Source: Arthrobacter oryzae | GTDB lineage: Bacteria > Actinomycetota > Actinomycetes > Actinomycetales > Micrococcaceae | DNA length: 64,000 nt | NCBI RefSeq assembly: GCF_030812315.1 | Contig: NZ_JAUSSM010000006.1 | Span: 124,001-188,000 of the forward strand | Direction: 5' to 3' | Shown: piece after piece, positions 17,751 to 26,893 of the stretch | How the letters are laid out: each line of letters begins with the position of its first letter | How positions within the stretch are numbered: position 1 is the first letter of the stretch | The notes under the pieces: generated by a model | Told to the model about the DNA's origin: nothing | Databases searched by the model: none | What the model saw: the letters and a program-made list of their open reading frames with translations, nothing else | Translations under genes and position numbers: made by a program

Positions 17751-17795
17751 CCTCCTTTGGGCTAAGCGGTTACGGCATTTCCGTAACAGGAGGTT
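17751..17795 (-). promoter_or_regulatory. S6:S18-type autoregulatory leader of rpsF
   Basis: Read on the minus strand, AACCTCC is followed by a hairpin TTACGG-AAATG-CCGTAA, then CCG, and then the ribosome-binding site AAAGGAGGT. ACCTCC can pair with the GGAGGT of that site, enclosing the small hairpin with the CCG next to it. This matches the known bacterial S6:S18 leader, where CCG is the protein-contact bulge and binding represses the operon. The call rests on these base-pair features, not on a covariance search. Confidence 0.6.
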
Positions 17796-18006
17796 CATTT
17801 GCGATGCCGTGCCCGCCGGTCTCCAAAACGGAGGCAGGACGCAGCACAGACTTCAATATCTTAGTGCATTTGGGCCGGTTTCGGCGATTCGGGACTCCTT
17901 CAGGCTAGTCCTGGGGTCGGGCAGGGCGGAAACGCTCGCGGAGGCTATGTGGAAAAGCGGGCGGGAAACCAGGCCCGGCCAGTTTGTTTGGCTAGAGTAA
18001 CGACAC

Positions 18007-18675
18007 ATGGAAACCAGCCCTCCGCGCGCCAAGGTCAAACGAAGCCGGCTGCGGTTCTTCGCCATGGTCGGCGCAGGCCTGGCAGCGGCGGCAGCAACCG
18101 GGATGTCCGGGCAATGGGTGGAGGCTCCGGCCGTGGGTTGGGGCAGCGCCGCGCTCGTCTATGTTGCCTGGGTGTGGCTTGTGGTGGGAAGGCTCGGCCC
18201 CGCCGGGACCCGCGCCCATGCGACGTCCGAGGACCCGTCCCGCAGGACCACAGACCTGCTTATCCTGGTCGCAAACGTTGCCAGCCTGGCCGCTGTTGCC
18301 GCCGTGGTGGTTGATTCCCACAAGGCGGACGGCGGCTCGCGCCTGAGTGGCGGGATACTGGCGCTGGCGTGTGTCGCGCTGTCCTGGATCCTGGTGCAGA
18401 CACTCTTCACCCTGCGCTACGCCGAGCTCTACTACAGCACCGGGAAGCGCGGCGGGCGCCAGGTGGGCGGCATCGATTTCAACCAGGAAAGGCCGCCGCA
18501 GTACACGGATTTTGCCTATGTCGCCACAAGTCTTGGCATGACGTACCAGGTGTCTGACACCAATTTGCAGAACCACCTCATCAGGGCTGAGGCCCTCAAG
18601 CACAGCCTGCTTTCCTACCTTTTCGGCACCGTCATCCTTGCCGCCACCATCAACCTGGTGATCGGCCTCGCATGA
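18007..18675 (+). CDS. DUF1345 integral membrane protein
   Basis: A 222-residue protein with about five membrane helices (near 17-35, 43-62, 82-102, 116-138 and 197-220). It carries the DUF1345 signature: LFTLRYAELYY, then a GGIDF loop and YTDFAYVATSLGMTYQVSDT. The function of this family is unknown. It runs opposite the rpsF operon, and its stop codon abuts the aminopeptidase gene, which converges on it. Confidence 0.78.
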   Translation: METSPPRAKVKRSRLRFFAMVGAGLAAAAATGMSGQWVEAPAVGWGSAALVYVAWVWLVVGRLGPAGTRAHATSEDPSRRTTDLLILVANVASLAAVAAVVVDSHKADGGSRLSGGILALACVALSWILVQTLFTLRYAELYYSTGKRGGRQVGGIDFNQERPPQYTDFAYVATSLGMTYQVSDTNLQNHLIRAEALKHSLLSYLFGTVILAATINLVIGLA

Positions 18676-20025
18676 CTAAGCCGCCGTCCGGAAGAACAGT
18701 TCGGTCACCCGGGCCAGCCGGAACGGGTCCTCTACGCCGCAGAGTTCGCGTGCCGAGTGCATGGACAAGAGGGGCACGCCCACGTCCACAGTCCTGATCC
18801 CCAGCCGGGTGGCAGTCAGCGGACCGATGGTGGAGCCGCACGGCATGACGTTGTTGGAGACGAACTCCTGGTAGGGAATGCCTGCCTCCCCGCACAGCCG
18901 CGCCCAGAAGGCGGCCCCGCGGGCGTCGGTTGCATAGCGCTGGTTGGCGTTGATCTTCAGCAACGGTCCGCCGTTGAGGACCGGGCGGTTGACGGGGTCG
19001 TGGCGCTCGGCGTAGTTCGGGTGGACGGCGTGGCCGGCGTCGGCGGACACGCAGAACGACGCCGCCAGCGCCTGCCGCCGTTGGCTCGCCGACGCACCAA
19101 GGCCATCGGAGATCCGCACCAGGACGTCCTCGAGCAGCGGGCCGCAGGCGCCGGACCGGGAGTTGGAGCCGATCTCCTCATGGTCGAAGGCTGCGAGCAC
19201 GGCAATCGGCCCGCCTCCCGCGGGCGCCCCGGCCCCGGCGTGGGCGATCAGCGCCTCCAGCCCGGCGTGGGTGGCGGACAGGTTGTCCAGCCGGCCGGAG
19301 GCGAAGAACTCACTCTTGGCCCCGAAAACGGCGGCCGGCTGCGTGTCGGCGATGACGACGTCGTACCCGCCGATCTGTGCCGGATCCAAAGGCGCGGAGC
19401 CGGAAGCCGCCGGGGTGGCCCGTTCGGCCAGCAGCGCGAGGAGGTCCTCCCCTGCCGGATCGCCGAGCCCGAAGACGGGATTCATGTGCTGCTGCTTGTC
19501 CAGCGCGAGCCCGTCGTTAACCGCCCGGTCCAGATGGATGGCGAGCTGCGGAAAGCGAAGCAGCGGCCCGGTGGCCGTCAGGCACTGGGTACCGTCGAGC
19601 ATCACCAGACGCCCCGCCAGCTGCAGCTCACGGTCCAGCCAGGAGTTGAGCAGCGGCCCGCCGTAAACCTCGACGCCGGCCTGGAGCCAGCCGAACTTCC
19701 CCGTGGTGGGCTTGGGCTTGAGCTTGAAGGACGGCGAATCGGTGTGCGCCCCCAGGACGTTGAACCCGGTGATGGGTCCGGCACTCTCCGGCGTCACCCA
19801 GGCGATCAGCGCACCGTCCCGGACCACGTAAAACCGGCCTGCCGCGCGGGCTTCCGCGCCGTCGCTTGTGCTGCCCGGCCACGCCTCAAGCTCGTCCAGC
19901 CCGGTGAAGCCCGCCCCGTCCAGTCGCCTCGCGGCTTCCTGCACCGCGTGGAAGCTCGACGGCGACGCGCTGACATACGCGCCAAGGTCCCGGATGTGGT
20001 CTGCGGCAGTGGCGTGGGAAGGCAT
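18676..20025 (-). CDS. M18-family aminopeptidase
   Basis: A cytosolic dinuclear zinc aminopeptidase of 449 residues (the ApeB/DAP2 group), which releases N-terminal residues, often acidic ones. Visible family motifs are GAHTDSPSFKLKP (metal His and Asp), SGRLDNLSATHAGLEAL, FDHEEIGSNSRSGA (catalytic and metal Glu), DAGHAVHPNYAERHD and, near the end, VGVPLLSMHSARE. All metal ligands appear intact. It is a single gene, convergent with the DUF1345 gene. Confidence 0.92.
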   Translation of the reverse strand: MPSHATAADHIRDLGAYVSASPSSFHAVQEAARRLDGAGFTGLDELEAWPGSTSDGAEARAAGRFYVVRDGALIAWVTPESAGPITGFNVLGAHTDSPSFKLKPKPTTGKFGWLQAGVEVYGGPLLNSWLDRELQLAGRLVMLDGTQCLTATGPLLRFPQLAIHLDRAVNDGLALDKQQHMNPVFGLGDPAGEDLLALLAERATPAASGSAPLDPAQIGGYDVVIADTQPAAVFGAKSEFFASGRLDNLSATHAGLEALIAHAGAGAPAGGGPIAVLAAFDHEEIGSNSRSGACGPLLEDVLVRISDGLGASASQRRQALAASFCVSADAGHAVHPNYAERHDPVNRPVLNGGPLLKINANQRYATDARGAAFWARLCGEAGIPYQEFVSNNVMPCGSTIGPLTATRLGIRTVDVGVPLLSMHSARELCGVEDPFRLARVTELFFRTAA

Positions 20026-20073
20026 GGCTCCGAGTCTAGCGGTGCCGCGTCGGCACCTGCCGAAGACCCTGTC

Positions 20074-20985
20074 CTATACCGTGACGTTGAGCCCCGCCGT
20101 GTATCCGCCTGCCACCGAACCGGACATGGTGGCCAGCTGGTAGATGCCGCCGTCGTCGCCAAAGACGTTGTCAGAGGTGAGCGTGGTGTTGGGAAAATTC
20201 CGGGCACTGGATTCGTAGCCGGCAGCGGCGTAAACCTCGTTGCAGGCTGCCTCGGTCATGGCGACCTGCGAGACCGCGAGCACCTGGCCGGCCGACGTGG
20301 CGTTGCTCATGGACTCAAATACCTCGAAGTGGATGTGGGGCCAGCGGCCGTTGTAGGCGCCGGGGTAGATCGTTGTGAAGGTGACCTGGCCGTTCGCGTC
20401 CGCCTCCTGGACCCCGCGGAGGAAGTTCTCGTTTTCCAGCCCGGCATCGTACATCGAGTACCTGCCGTCGCGGTCGCAGTGCCAGGCGTAGACGGCGGCG
20501 CCCGCAAGCGGTTTGCAGCCGTTGGCGTTGTCCAGAAGTGTCAGGGTGACCGTCAGCGGAACGCCTTCGGCTTTGGTGGTGGACGTCCCGAAGCTCGAGG
20601 TGATGTCCTGCCGGACCACACCGGACGCCTCCAGGACGTTGGGTCCATTGGAGCCGTCTCCCGGGTACGGACCCGCTGTTTCCTGCGGAATTTCCACCCC
20701 GCATTCAGCAATGGCACGCGTCAGCGTGGGTGACGCCGACGGCGTGGCGGACGCTGATGCGGAGGGGGTGGCCGTCGTGGTTGCGGAACTGGTGGCGGCC
20801 GCCGTCGTACTGGCCGCTCCGGAGGTGGACCCGCCCGGGGTACAGGCAGCAAGTGCCGCCGTCGCGGTGCCGGCGCCAAAAAATATGCCCAGCGACCGGC
20901 GACTTATGAGCATGGAGAGGTCGAACTCCAGGCCGCGGTCGTGGTTGGGATGGGGTTCGTGGGGAGGCTGCGGTGAAGTAGTCAT
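20074..20985 (-). CDS. Secreted intradiol ring-cleavage dioxygenase-like lipoprotein
   Basis: A 303-residue protein whose C-terminal 190 residues match the protocatechuate/catechol 1,2-dioxygenase fold. Markers are QETAGPYPGDGS, the core AVYAWHCDRDGRYSMY, and IYPGAYNGRWPHIHFEVF; the Tyr and His residues of these blocks are the iron ligands of the family. The N-terminus contains SRRSLG followed by a hydrophobic run and LAAC, so it looks like a Tat-exported lipoprotein. A Ser/Ala/Thr linker follows. Extracytoplasmic members of this group are common in actinobacteria but their substrates are poorly known. Confidence 0.82.
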   Translation of the reverse strand: MTTSPQPPHEPHPNHDRGLEFDLSMLISRRSLGIFFGAGTATAALAACTPGGSTSGAASTTAAATSSATTTATPSASASATPSASPTLTRAIAECGVEIPQETAGPYPGDGSNGPNVLEASGVVRQDITSSFGTSTTKAEGVPLTVTLTLLDNANGCKPLAGAAVYAWHCDRDGRYSMYDAGLENENFLRGVQEADANGQVTFTTIYPGAYNGRWPHIHFEVFESMSNATSAGQVLAVSQVAMTEAACNEVYAAAGYESSARNFPNTTLTSDNVFGDDGGIYQLATMSGSVAGGYTAGLNVTV

Positions 20986-21198
20986 TGACCCATGAAACTC
21001 CGACGGGCTATGCCGCGTATAGGCCTTTCCTGTGAGCCCGCTGTGCGGTTTCCGCTGGCACAGGGGCGTTGCTGGCCGCAGACCGGTCCATCCGGGGACT
21101 TTGGTCCCTACCCCCGCCCGCCGGATAGGTATCTACTGGTGTTTGGGTCTGGCCGCCAGCAGCTGCCACCCTGCCAGGAGAACAATCAGGAGAGGGCC

Positions 21199-21699
21199 AT
21201 GTCCGGTGCTTTGAAGTGGTCCCCGTTCGAGTCTGCCGGGTGGCAGACGGCCCAGGACGGGGCGGGCAGGACTCCCTCGCACGTCATCGACGCAATCGGG
21301 CAGGCCTTTGATTCCGCTGGCGTGCCGTTCCCCGTTCATTACCAGGAGGTTCACGTCGAGGATGTGCGTGTCGAGGAGTTCGTCGACCGGGAGGCCCTCG
21401 TGGTCCGGGCCGAAATGCCGGGCGCTGACCCCGACCGGGACATCGAAGTGTCCGTTGCCGGAGGCGTGCTGCATATCCGTGCCGGGCGCCAGAAATCCGA
21501 CGGCCGCTCCGACGGGAACGGTTTTCAGTCCGGTTTGCGTTACCGCCCCTTCGACCGCACCCTGCCCTTGCCGGAAGGGGTCACGGACACGGACATTAGG
21601 GTGTCCTTCAGGGACGGTGTGCTCGAAGTCAGGACGCCGCTTCCCGCGGCACCCTTAACGGATGCCCCGGAGAAGAGGCTCCCCATCAGCCGCGATTAG
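21199..21699 (+). CDS. Small heat-shock protein, Hsp20/alpha-crystallin family
   Basis: A 166-residue chaperone that holds unfolding proteins. The alpha-crystallin domain (about 50-150) shows EFVDREALVVRAEMPGADPDRDIEVS and, later, FDRTLPLPEGVTDTDIRVSFRDGVLEV, with the conserved GVL near the end. The ATG at 21199 follows CAGGAGAGG. In-frame sequence upstream to 20992 lacks coding character. No HAIR or CIRCE element was noticed upstream. Confidence 0.88.
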   Translation: MSGALKWSPFESAGWQTAQDGAGRTPSHVIDAIGQAFDSAGVPFPVHYQEVHVEDVRVEEFVDREALVVRAEMPGADPDRDIEVSVAGGVLHIRAGRQKSDGRSDGNGFQSGLRYRPFDRTLPLPEGVTDTDIRVSFRDGVLEVRTPLPAAPLTDAPEKRLPISRD

Positions 21700-21784
21700 C
21701 GTCGGCTCCATCAACCACCATGCTCAAATCAACCAGCCGGGAGACCGGGAAAGAGGCAGCAGAACCTATGGAACAGGTCCCCCA

Positions 21785-22099
21785 ATGGAGCTGAAATCAC
21801 AGTGGCACCGGCTTGATCCCGCCACCCGCCGCTGGTTCATGGACAATCCCGGCTGCGTGGTGCTGCCCAGGACGATCGCCACGATCATTGCCCGTGTAGC
21901 CGATGAGCCGATAGTTCGCGACCAGCACGGCGCCATCCAGCTCAGTCCGGAGGATGTCAGCTTCATTCGGACCCGGGTTCACAGTTCTGCCGCCGCAGCC
22001 GGGGAGCACCGGTTCTTCGACTCCGTGCAGCCTGACGACGGCGTGGACCCGGGCACGGATATGGAGCCCGAAAACACGGAGTCCGGCCGCCTGGACTGA
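21785..22099 (+). CDS. Conserved-looking hypothetical protein of about 104 residues
   Basis: A short soluble protein beginning MELKSQWHRLDPATRRWFMDNPG and continuing with a segment suited to a small helical domain (TIATIIARVADEP). The tail is acidic. The pattern suggests a real small gene, but no family was recognised. It follows the Hsp20 gene by 85 bases and may share its transcript. The start is uncertain because no clear ribosome-binding site is present. Confidence 0.55.
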   Translation: MELKSQWHRLDPATRRWFMDNPGCVVLPRTIATIIARVADEPIVRDQHGAIQLSPEDVSFIRTRVHSSAAAAGEHRFFDSVQPDDGVDPGTDMEPENTESGRLD

Positions 22100-22114
22100 A
22101 AGCGGCCGGACTCC
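22078..22114. terminator. Hairpin spanning the stop codon of the small hypothetical gene
   Basis: A perfect 13-bp stem, GGAGTCCGGCCGC / GCGGCCGGACTCC, encloses an 11-base loop that contains the TGA stop codon of the plus-strand gene. It lies between convergent genes and probably terminates both; on the minus side it is followed by GTGTTTTC. Confidence 0.65.
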
Positions 22115-22161
22115 GGTCCCGGGCGGGTTAGGCCCGCTGGTGGAGGGCTAACTCCTGTGAA

Positions 22162-23622
22162 TTACGACGCCGGCCCGGCACCTACGCCGGCTTCTTCGGC
22201 TGTGGCGTCCGTCCGGTCGGTGCTGGTCGGGCCGGTTTCTTCTGTCCCGGCTGCGTCCGTCCCGGCGGGGCTGCCGCCATCCTTGCGGTAACGCCAGACG
22301 CCGATACCCACAACAACGACGGCCAGTGCCAGCGAGAGCAGCAGCGACTCCCGGGTGGACTCCAGGACCACCATGCCGATCAGCAGCGCAACAATGCTGA
22401 CGATGGCCACCCAGGTCAGGTAGGGGAAGAGCCACATCTTGAGGGCAAGGTCCTTGGCGTCGGCGCCCATCCGGCGTCGGAGGATCAGCTGCGAGGAGGC
22501 GATGACCAGCCAGACGAACAGCGCGATCGCCCCTGACGTGTTGACCAGGAACAGGAATACCGTGTCAGGTGCAATGTAGTTCAGGCCCACAGTGATGAAA
22601 CCCACCACGGTTGAGGCCAGCACGGCAGCGGCCGGCACCCCTCGCTTGGAGATCTTCGTCCAGGCCCGGGGTGCGTCCCCCCGGCGGGAGAGCGAGAACA
22701 GCATACGGCTGGCCGTGTAGAGACCCGAGTTCAGGCAGGACAGTACCGAGGTGAGCACCACAATGTCCATGATGGTGCCGGCGCCCGGGATGCCGAACAG
22801 CTCGATCACTGCAACGTACGGGCTCTTGGCCACGGAGGCCGAGTTCCACGGCAGCAGGGTGACGACGATGGCAATGGAACCGATGTAGAACACCAGGATG
22901 CGCCAGACGGTGGACTTCACGGCCTTCTTGACGGCGTCCACGGGGTTCTCGGATTCGCCGGCTGCGATGGTGGCGATTTCCGCGCCGAAGAAGGAGAACA
23001 CGACCACCAGGATGCCGGCGAGCACCGCTCCGGGACCGTTGGGCAGGAATCCGCCGTTGTTGACCAGGTTGTCCATCCCGGGGGCCGGAACTCCGGGGAC
23101 CAGGCCCAGGATAGCCGCCACCCCGAAGAGCAGGAACAACACGATGGCGGCCACTTTGATGGAGGCAAACCAGAACTCGAACTCGCCGTAGGATTTCACG
23201 GAGCCCAAGTTCGTAAGCGTCAGCAGCACCATGAGGATCAGAGCCCACACCCACTGGTCGATTCCCGGAACCCAGCGGTGCATGATGGCTGCGCCCGCCG
23301 TTGCTTCGATTCCCAGGACAATGATCCAGAACCACGCGTAGAGCCAACCGATGCTGAATCCGGCCCACCGTCCCAGCGCTTTGTCCGCGTAGGTGGAGAA
23401 CGATCCGGTCTCGGGGTTGGCTGCCGCCATTTCGCCCAGCATCCGCATCACCAGGATCACGACGATTCCTGCGGCCGTGTAGGCGAGCAGAATGCCGGGC
23501 CCTGCCTGCTGGATGGCAACACCGGATCCCACAAAGAGTCCGGCTCCGATCACGCCGGCAATGGCGATCATGGACAGGTGCCTTGGTTTCAGGGACTTGG
23601 AGAGCTGTTGGTCAGCGTGCAT
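22162..23622 (-). CDS. Amino-acid permease, APC superfamily (GabP/AAT type)
   Basis: A 12-helix amino-acid/proton symporter of 486 residues. The first helix carries the substrate motif IAIAGVIGAGLFVGSG, and GFSIGWLYAWFW and FSFFGAEIATIAAGE are typical of the GABA/aromatic/Asn permease subgroup. The Thr/Glu-rich tail is cytosolic. The ATG at 23622 has AAGGA nine bases upstream; the frame extends 51 codons further but those lack family similarity. Substrate specificity cannot be assigned. Confidence 0.88.
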   Translation of the reverse strand: MHADQQLSKSLKPRHLSMIAIAGVIGAGLFVGSGVAIQQAGPGILLAYTAAGIVVILVMRMLGEMAAANPETGSFSTYADKALGRWAGFSIGWLYAWFWIIVLGIEATAGAAIMHRWVPGIDQWVWALILMVLLTLTNLGSVKSYGEFEFWFASIKVAAIVLFLLFGVAAILGLVPGVPAPGMDNLVNNGGFLPNGPGAVLAGILVVVFSFFGAEIATIAAGESENPVDAVKKAVKSTVWRILVFYIGSIAIVVTLLPWNSASVAKSPYVAVIELFGIPGAGTIMDIVVLTSVLSCLNSGLYTASRMLFSLSRRGDAPRAWTKISKRGVPAAAVLASTVVGFITVGLNYIAPDTVFLFLVNTSGAIALFVWLVIASSQLILRRRMGADAKDLALKMWLFPYLTWVAIVSIVALLIGMVVLESTRESLLLSLALAVVVVGIGVWRYRKDGGSPAGTDAAGTEETGPTSTDRTDATAEEAGVGAGPAS

Positions 23623-23850
23623 GGAAGCGCCGTCCTTAGTTGAGGGTGCGGGCCCCGGACAGGCACGGATCCCGTGCGTCAGGCCACATTTCTTTCCCAC
23701 CCTAGACCGGATGCCGGAGGCCGCTTCTTGTGCAGTCGAACATTTCAGGGCGCCACGAAACGGAGCTTCCCACAATGATCAGTAGTCATAGGCAACAAAA
23801 GTATCCCATAGGACAACATTGAAATGTGCCCGAAATCTACTTCTGAGTAG

Positions 23851-24600
23851 CTAGTAGTCCGGATTGCTCGGGACTACGAGCCCCGTCTCGTAGGCGTAAA
23901 CCACTGCCTGCACCCTGTCGCGGAGATGCAGTTTGGCGAGAATGCGGCGCACGTGTGTCTTGACGGTTGCCTCGGACAGGAAGAACCGGTGGGCGATCTC
24001 GGCGTTGGACAAGCCCTCCGCCATCGCCCCCAGCATTTCCGTTTCGCGCGGTGTCAGGGCCTCCAGCAGAGGGTCCCTGTGCTGCTCTTCGCCGTTTGTA
24101 TGCCGGCCCGGGCCTGCCGGCGCGGACGTCGACATTCGTGGCCCGGGCAAAGCCGAGGCGTGCTCTCCGCGGACGTAGGCTTCCAGGAGGCGGCGGGTGA
24201 CGCGCGGGGCTACCACGGCATCGCCGCTCGCCACGACGCGAACGGCGCTCACCAGGTCAGCCGGGGCCACATCCTTGAGCAGAAACGCCGAGGCCCCCGC
24301 CTGAAGACCGGCAAAGGCGTACTCGTCGAGGTCGAATGTGGTCAGGATGATCACCTTGGCGCAGGAACCTGAAGAGGTCACAGCCCTAGTTGCCTCGATG
24401 CCGTCCAACACGGGCATCCGGACGTCCATCAGCACCACGTCCGGGTTCACTTCCCTGACCTGCCGGATTGCTTCCGCCCCGTCGGAGGCCTCCCCCACGA
24501 TTCGAAGGTCATCCTCGCCCTCGAGAATCAGCCGGAAGCCCATCCTCAACAGCGGCTGGTCATCCACCAGCAGGACTTTGATCGGTGCATCGCCATTCAT
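23851..24600 (-). CDS. LuxR/NarL-family response regulator
   Basis: Receiver domain (1-120) with the acidic pair VDD, phospho-acceptor Asp59 in VVLMDVRMP, the Thr of ILTTFD and Lys of LLKDV. A variable linker follows, then a LuxR helix-turn-helix (LTPRETEMLGAMAEGLSNAEIA, TVKTHVRRILAKL). Its start overlaps the stop of the histidine kinase gene (ATGA), so the pair is translationally coupled. It is last in an ABC-transporter/two-component operon and probably controls it through the repeats at 27941-27971. Confidence 0.92.
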   Translation of the reverse strand: MNGDAPIKVLLVDDQPLLRMGFRLILEGEDDLRIVGEASDGAEAIRQVREVNPDVVLMDVRMPVLDGIEATRAVTSSGSCAKVIILTTFDLDEYAFAGLQAGASAFLLKDVAPADLVSAVRVVASGDAVVAPRVTRRLLEAYVRGEHASALPGPRMSTSAPAGPGRHTNGEEQHRDPLLEALTPRETEMLGAMAEGLSNAEIAHRFFLSEATVKTHVRRILAKLHLRDRVQAVVYAYETGLVVPSNPDY

Positions 24601-25925
24601 GTTTTTCCTTGGTCCCCATTCCAATTCAATACTGCCCTGACGCGCCATCCGCCGCCGGCCAGGCGTCCGGCTTCCACCGTACCGCCGTAGATCCCCGCCC
24701 GCTCGCGCATTCCGGTCAGGCCCTGGCCGGAACCCAGCGGCTTGGCTCCGCCTGCCACTGTTCCCGTTCCGCCCGTTCCGGCCGGCCCCACAGTGCCCCT
24801 GCCGTCGTCGAGCACTTCTATGGTGACCGTACCGTCAGCGCGTACCATGCTCACATCCACCCGGCTCAGCGCCCGGCCGTAGCGAAGCACGTTCGTGAGC
24901 GACTCCTGGACAATCCGATAGACAGTCAGCTGGAAGGCCGCATCGTCGGGAAGGGCCGGCCCGGTATGCGAGTAGTGCAGCGGCAGTCCCGCAGTTCGGA
25001 ACCCTTCAAGCAGTTTAGCCAGGCTGTTGCTCGCGCTCAGGGGCTGACGCGGCGCTGGGCCGGCCGGCGATTCATCGCGCAGGACTCCCAGCACCCGGCG
25101 CATGTCGGCCAGGGCGGTCCGGCCGGTCCGCGAGAGTTCGGCCAGCACCACCGCTGCGCGGTCCGGACTTTTCCTGTTCACCACGGCCGCGCCGTCTGAC
25201 AAGGTGACCATCACCGTCAGGGAGTGTGCGACGACGTCGTGCATCTCCCTGGCGATCCGGTTGCGTTCAGTGACTGAACCCAGCTCCGCTGTCCGGGCCG
25301 CCCAGGCGGCGATTTCCTGTTCATGTTCCCGGCGCTGCCGCACGGAGATCCCGATCCCCGTGGCGATGATGTTGGACAGCGTGATGGTGATGCCGGCAAC
25401 GATTCCAAAGACGAGCTGCGAGTTCTCGGGTGCCGCGGGACCCCCGTTGGGCAGGGCGCGTTCCAGCGGCCCCACGAGGGTGAGGAAGTACAGCAGGGAC
25501 AGCGGGGCGTTGGCCAATGCCAGCGCCGTGATGGAAAACCTGCGGGACCGCTGTACTGACAGCTCATAGAGGGCAAACCAGAGACCCGCGGAAACGTTGG
25601 AGCCCCAAGGGTGCAGGAAGGTGATGGCCACTTCCAGCACAGCCACTGCCGCCACAACGGCCACCGGATGGGACCTGCGGAATGAGAGCGCCACGGCGAC
25701 GGCGGCAAGGAGCGCGGTCGCGGCCCAGCCGCCGTCGGTTACGGTGTCCACCGTGGTGGGCGTGACGAGGAGCAGGTAGCACAGCACCACCACGGCATCC
25801 ATGGCCCGCGGGTGCCGGTGAAGGTACCGTCGGAGCCGGCCGCGGCGCCGGTCGGCGAGTTCGGCAAAGGACGCATCAACCTGAGTCAGGGCTGATACGT
25901 CCTTTGCCGGCAAATCTTCATGCAT
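24597..25925 (-). CDS. Sensor histidine kinase, HisKA_3 family
   Basis: A 442-residue membrane kinase. About six hydrophobic helices (near 42-60, 66-83, 86-104, 112-122, 131-152 and 171-193) precede a dimerisation domain in which His229 (REMHDVVAHSL) is the phosphorylation site. An ATPase domain follows, with DDGRG and a GLTGMRERA box. There is no large external sensor loop, which suggests detection within the membrane, as in cell-envelope stress kinases. It lies 38 bases downstream of the ABC permease. Confidence 0.9.
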   Translation of the reverse strand: MHEDLPAKDVSALTQVDASFAELADRRRGRLRRYLHRHPRAMDAVVVLCYLLLVTPTTVDTVTDGGWAATALLAAVAVALSFRRSHPVAVVAAVAVLEVAITFLHPWGSNVSAGLWFALYELSVQRSRRFSITALALANAPLSLLYFLTLVGPLERALPNGGPAAPENSQLVFGIVAGITITLSNIIATGIGISVRQRREHEQEIAAWAARTAELGSVTERNRIAREMHDVVAHSLTVMVTLSDGAAVVNRKSPDRAAVVLAELSRTGRTALADMRRVLGVLRDESPAGPAPRQPLSASNSLAKLLEGFRTAGLPLHYSHTGPALPDDAAFQLTVYRIVQESLTNVLRYGRALSRVDVSMVRADGTVTIEVLDDGRGTVGPAGTGGTGTVAGGAKPLGSGQGLTGMRERAGIYGGTVEAGRLAGGGWRVRAVLNWNGDQGKT

Positions 25926-25963
25926 GCGCTGAGCCTAAACGGCCTTTCCGCTGCCGGACCTGC

Positions 25964-26890
25964 TCATACGTCGCGCTTCTTCAGCAGGATCGTGGCGAGC
26001 ACCGCAGGAACGACCACCCAAGCGCCGAGCACCAGGGCCGCCTGCCATACCTCGAGGTTGCCATCGACGTGGTTCAGGGCCGTCAGGGGCGTCACGGTGT
26101 TGCCGGGCAGGTACTTGCGGGCTTCCTCGAAGAATTCGCCGGGAATCAGCTGGAAAGCGATCGGGGCCACGAAGAAGAGACCCACCAGGCTCATGATGCC
26201 GCCCGCGGAATTCCTGATGATGCTGCCCAGGGACATCCCGATGGAGGCCACGGCGGCCACATAAAGGCTGTTGACCACCAGGAGCTTAACAGACTGGGAG
26301 CTGGCCAGGTCCAGGCCCAGGTCATAGTTGTCCAGGATCGGGACGGACACCAGCCCGGCAATGAGGGTCGACACGCCTGTCAGGACGAAGGACACGACAA
26401 CAACCACAACGAACTTCGCCACGAAGGCTGGGATCCGCTTCGGCACGGCCGCGAACGTGGAACGCGCCATTCCCGTGGTGAATTCTGAGCTCATCAGCAA
26501 CACGCCCAGCGACCCGAGGATCAGTTGGGCAAAAGCGATACCGGAGGTCGGAGCACTCACCGCGATGTCACCGCCCTGGGCCGCCATCTGGGCCGCAGCT
26601 TCCGGGTCGGAGGCCATCTGCTCGCGGAACTGGCCGGTGGACCACGCCGCCAGGGCCCCGAAGCCGACCATTACGAGCATGGTGGATCCAAGCAGGATCA
26701 GCGTTGACAGCAGGGTGCGGAACTTGATGAATTCCGAGTTCAGCACCCGGAGGAAACTGGGACCGGGCCCCGGTGATGCCGGACCGCCGGCCGGGCGGGC
26801 GGCCTGCCCGGCGGGACCTCCGGCCTGCGGCTGGCTGCCGGCATGCGCCCGGCGGCCTGAAGGGTTGGGTTCCAAAGTGGTTGAGCTCAT
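25964..26890 (-). CDS. ABC-2-type transporter permease
   Basis: A 308-residue protein with a Pro/Gly/Ala-rich cytosolic start and six membrane helices, in the arrangement of ABC-2 permeases (FLRVLNSEFIKFRTLLSTLI before helix 1, and the pattern LLMSSEFTTGMARSTFAAVP). It partners the ATPase gene, whose stop lies three bases upstream of its start. Such exporters next to LuxR-type two-component genes often expel peptide antibiotics or lipids, but the substrate here is unknown. Confidence 0.88.
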   Translation of the reverse strand: MSSTTLEPNPSGRRAHAGSQPQAGGPAGQAARPAGGPASPGPGPSFLRVLNSEFIKFRTLLSTLILLGSTMLVMVGFGALAAWSTGQFREQMASDPEAAAQMAAQGGDIAVSAPTSGIAFAQLILGSLGVLLMSSEFTTGMARSTFAAVPKRIPAFVAKFVVVVVVSFVLTGVSTLIAGLVSVPILDNYDLGLDLASSQSVKLLVVNSLYVAAVASIGMSLGSIIRNSAGGIMSLVGLFFVAPIAFQLIPGEFFEEARKYLPGNTVTPLTALNHVDGNLEVWQAALVLGAWVVVPAVLATILLKKRDV

Positions 26891-26893
26891 GGC

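Noticed and set aside
18757..20733. 658-codon plus-strand frame opposite the aminopeptidase and dioxygenase genes
   Set aside because: It spans two well-identified antisense genes and has no domain or ribosome-binding site.
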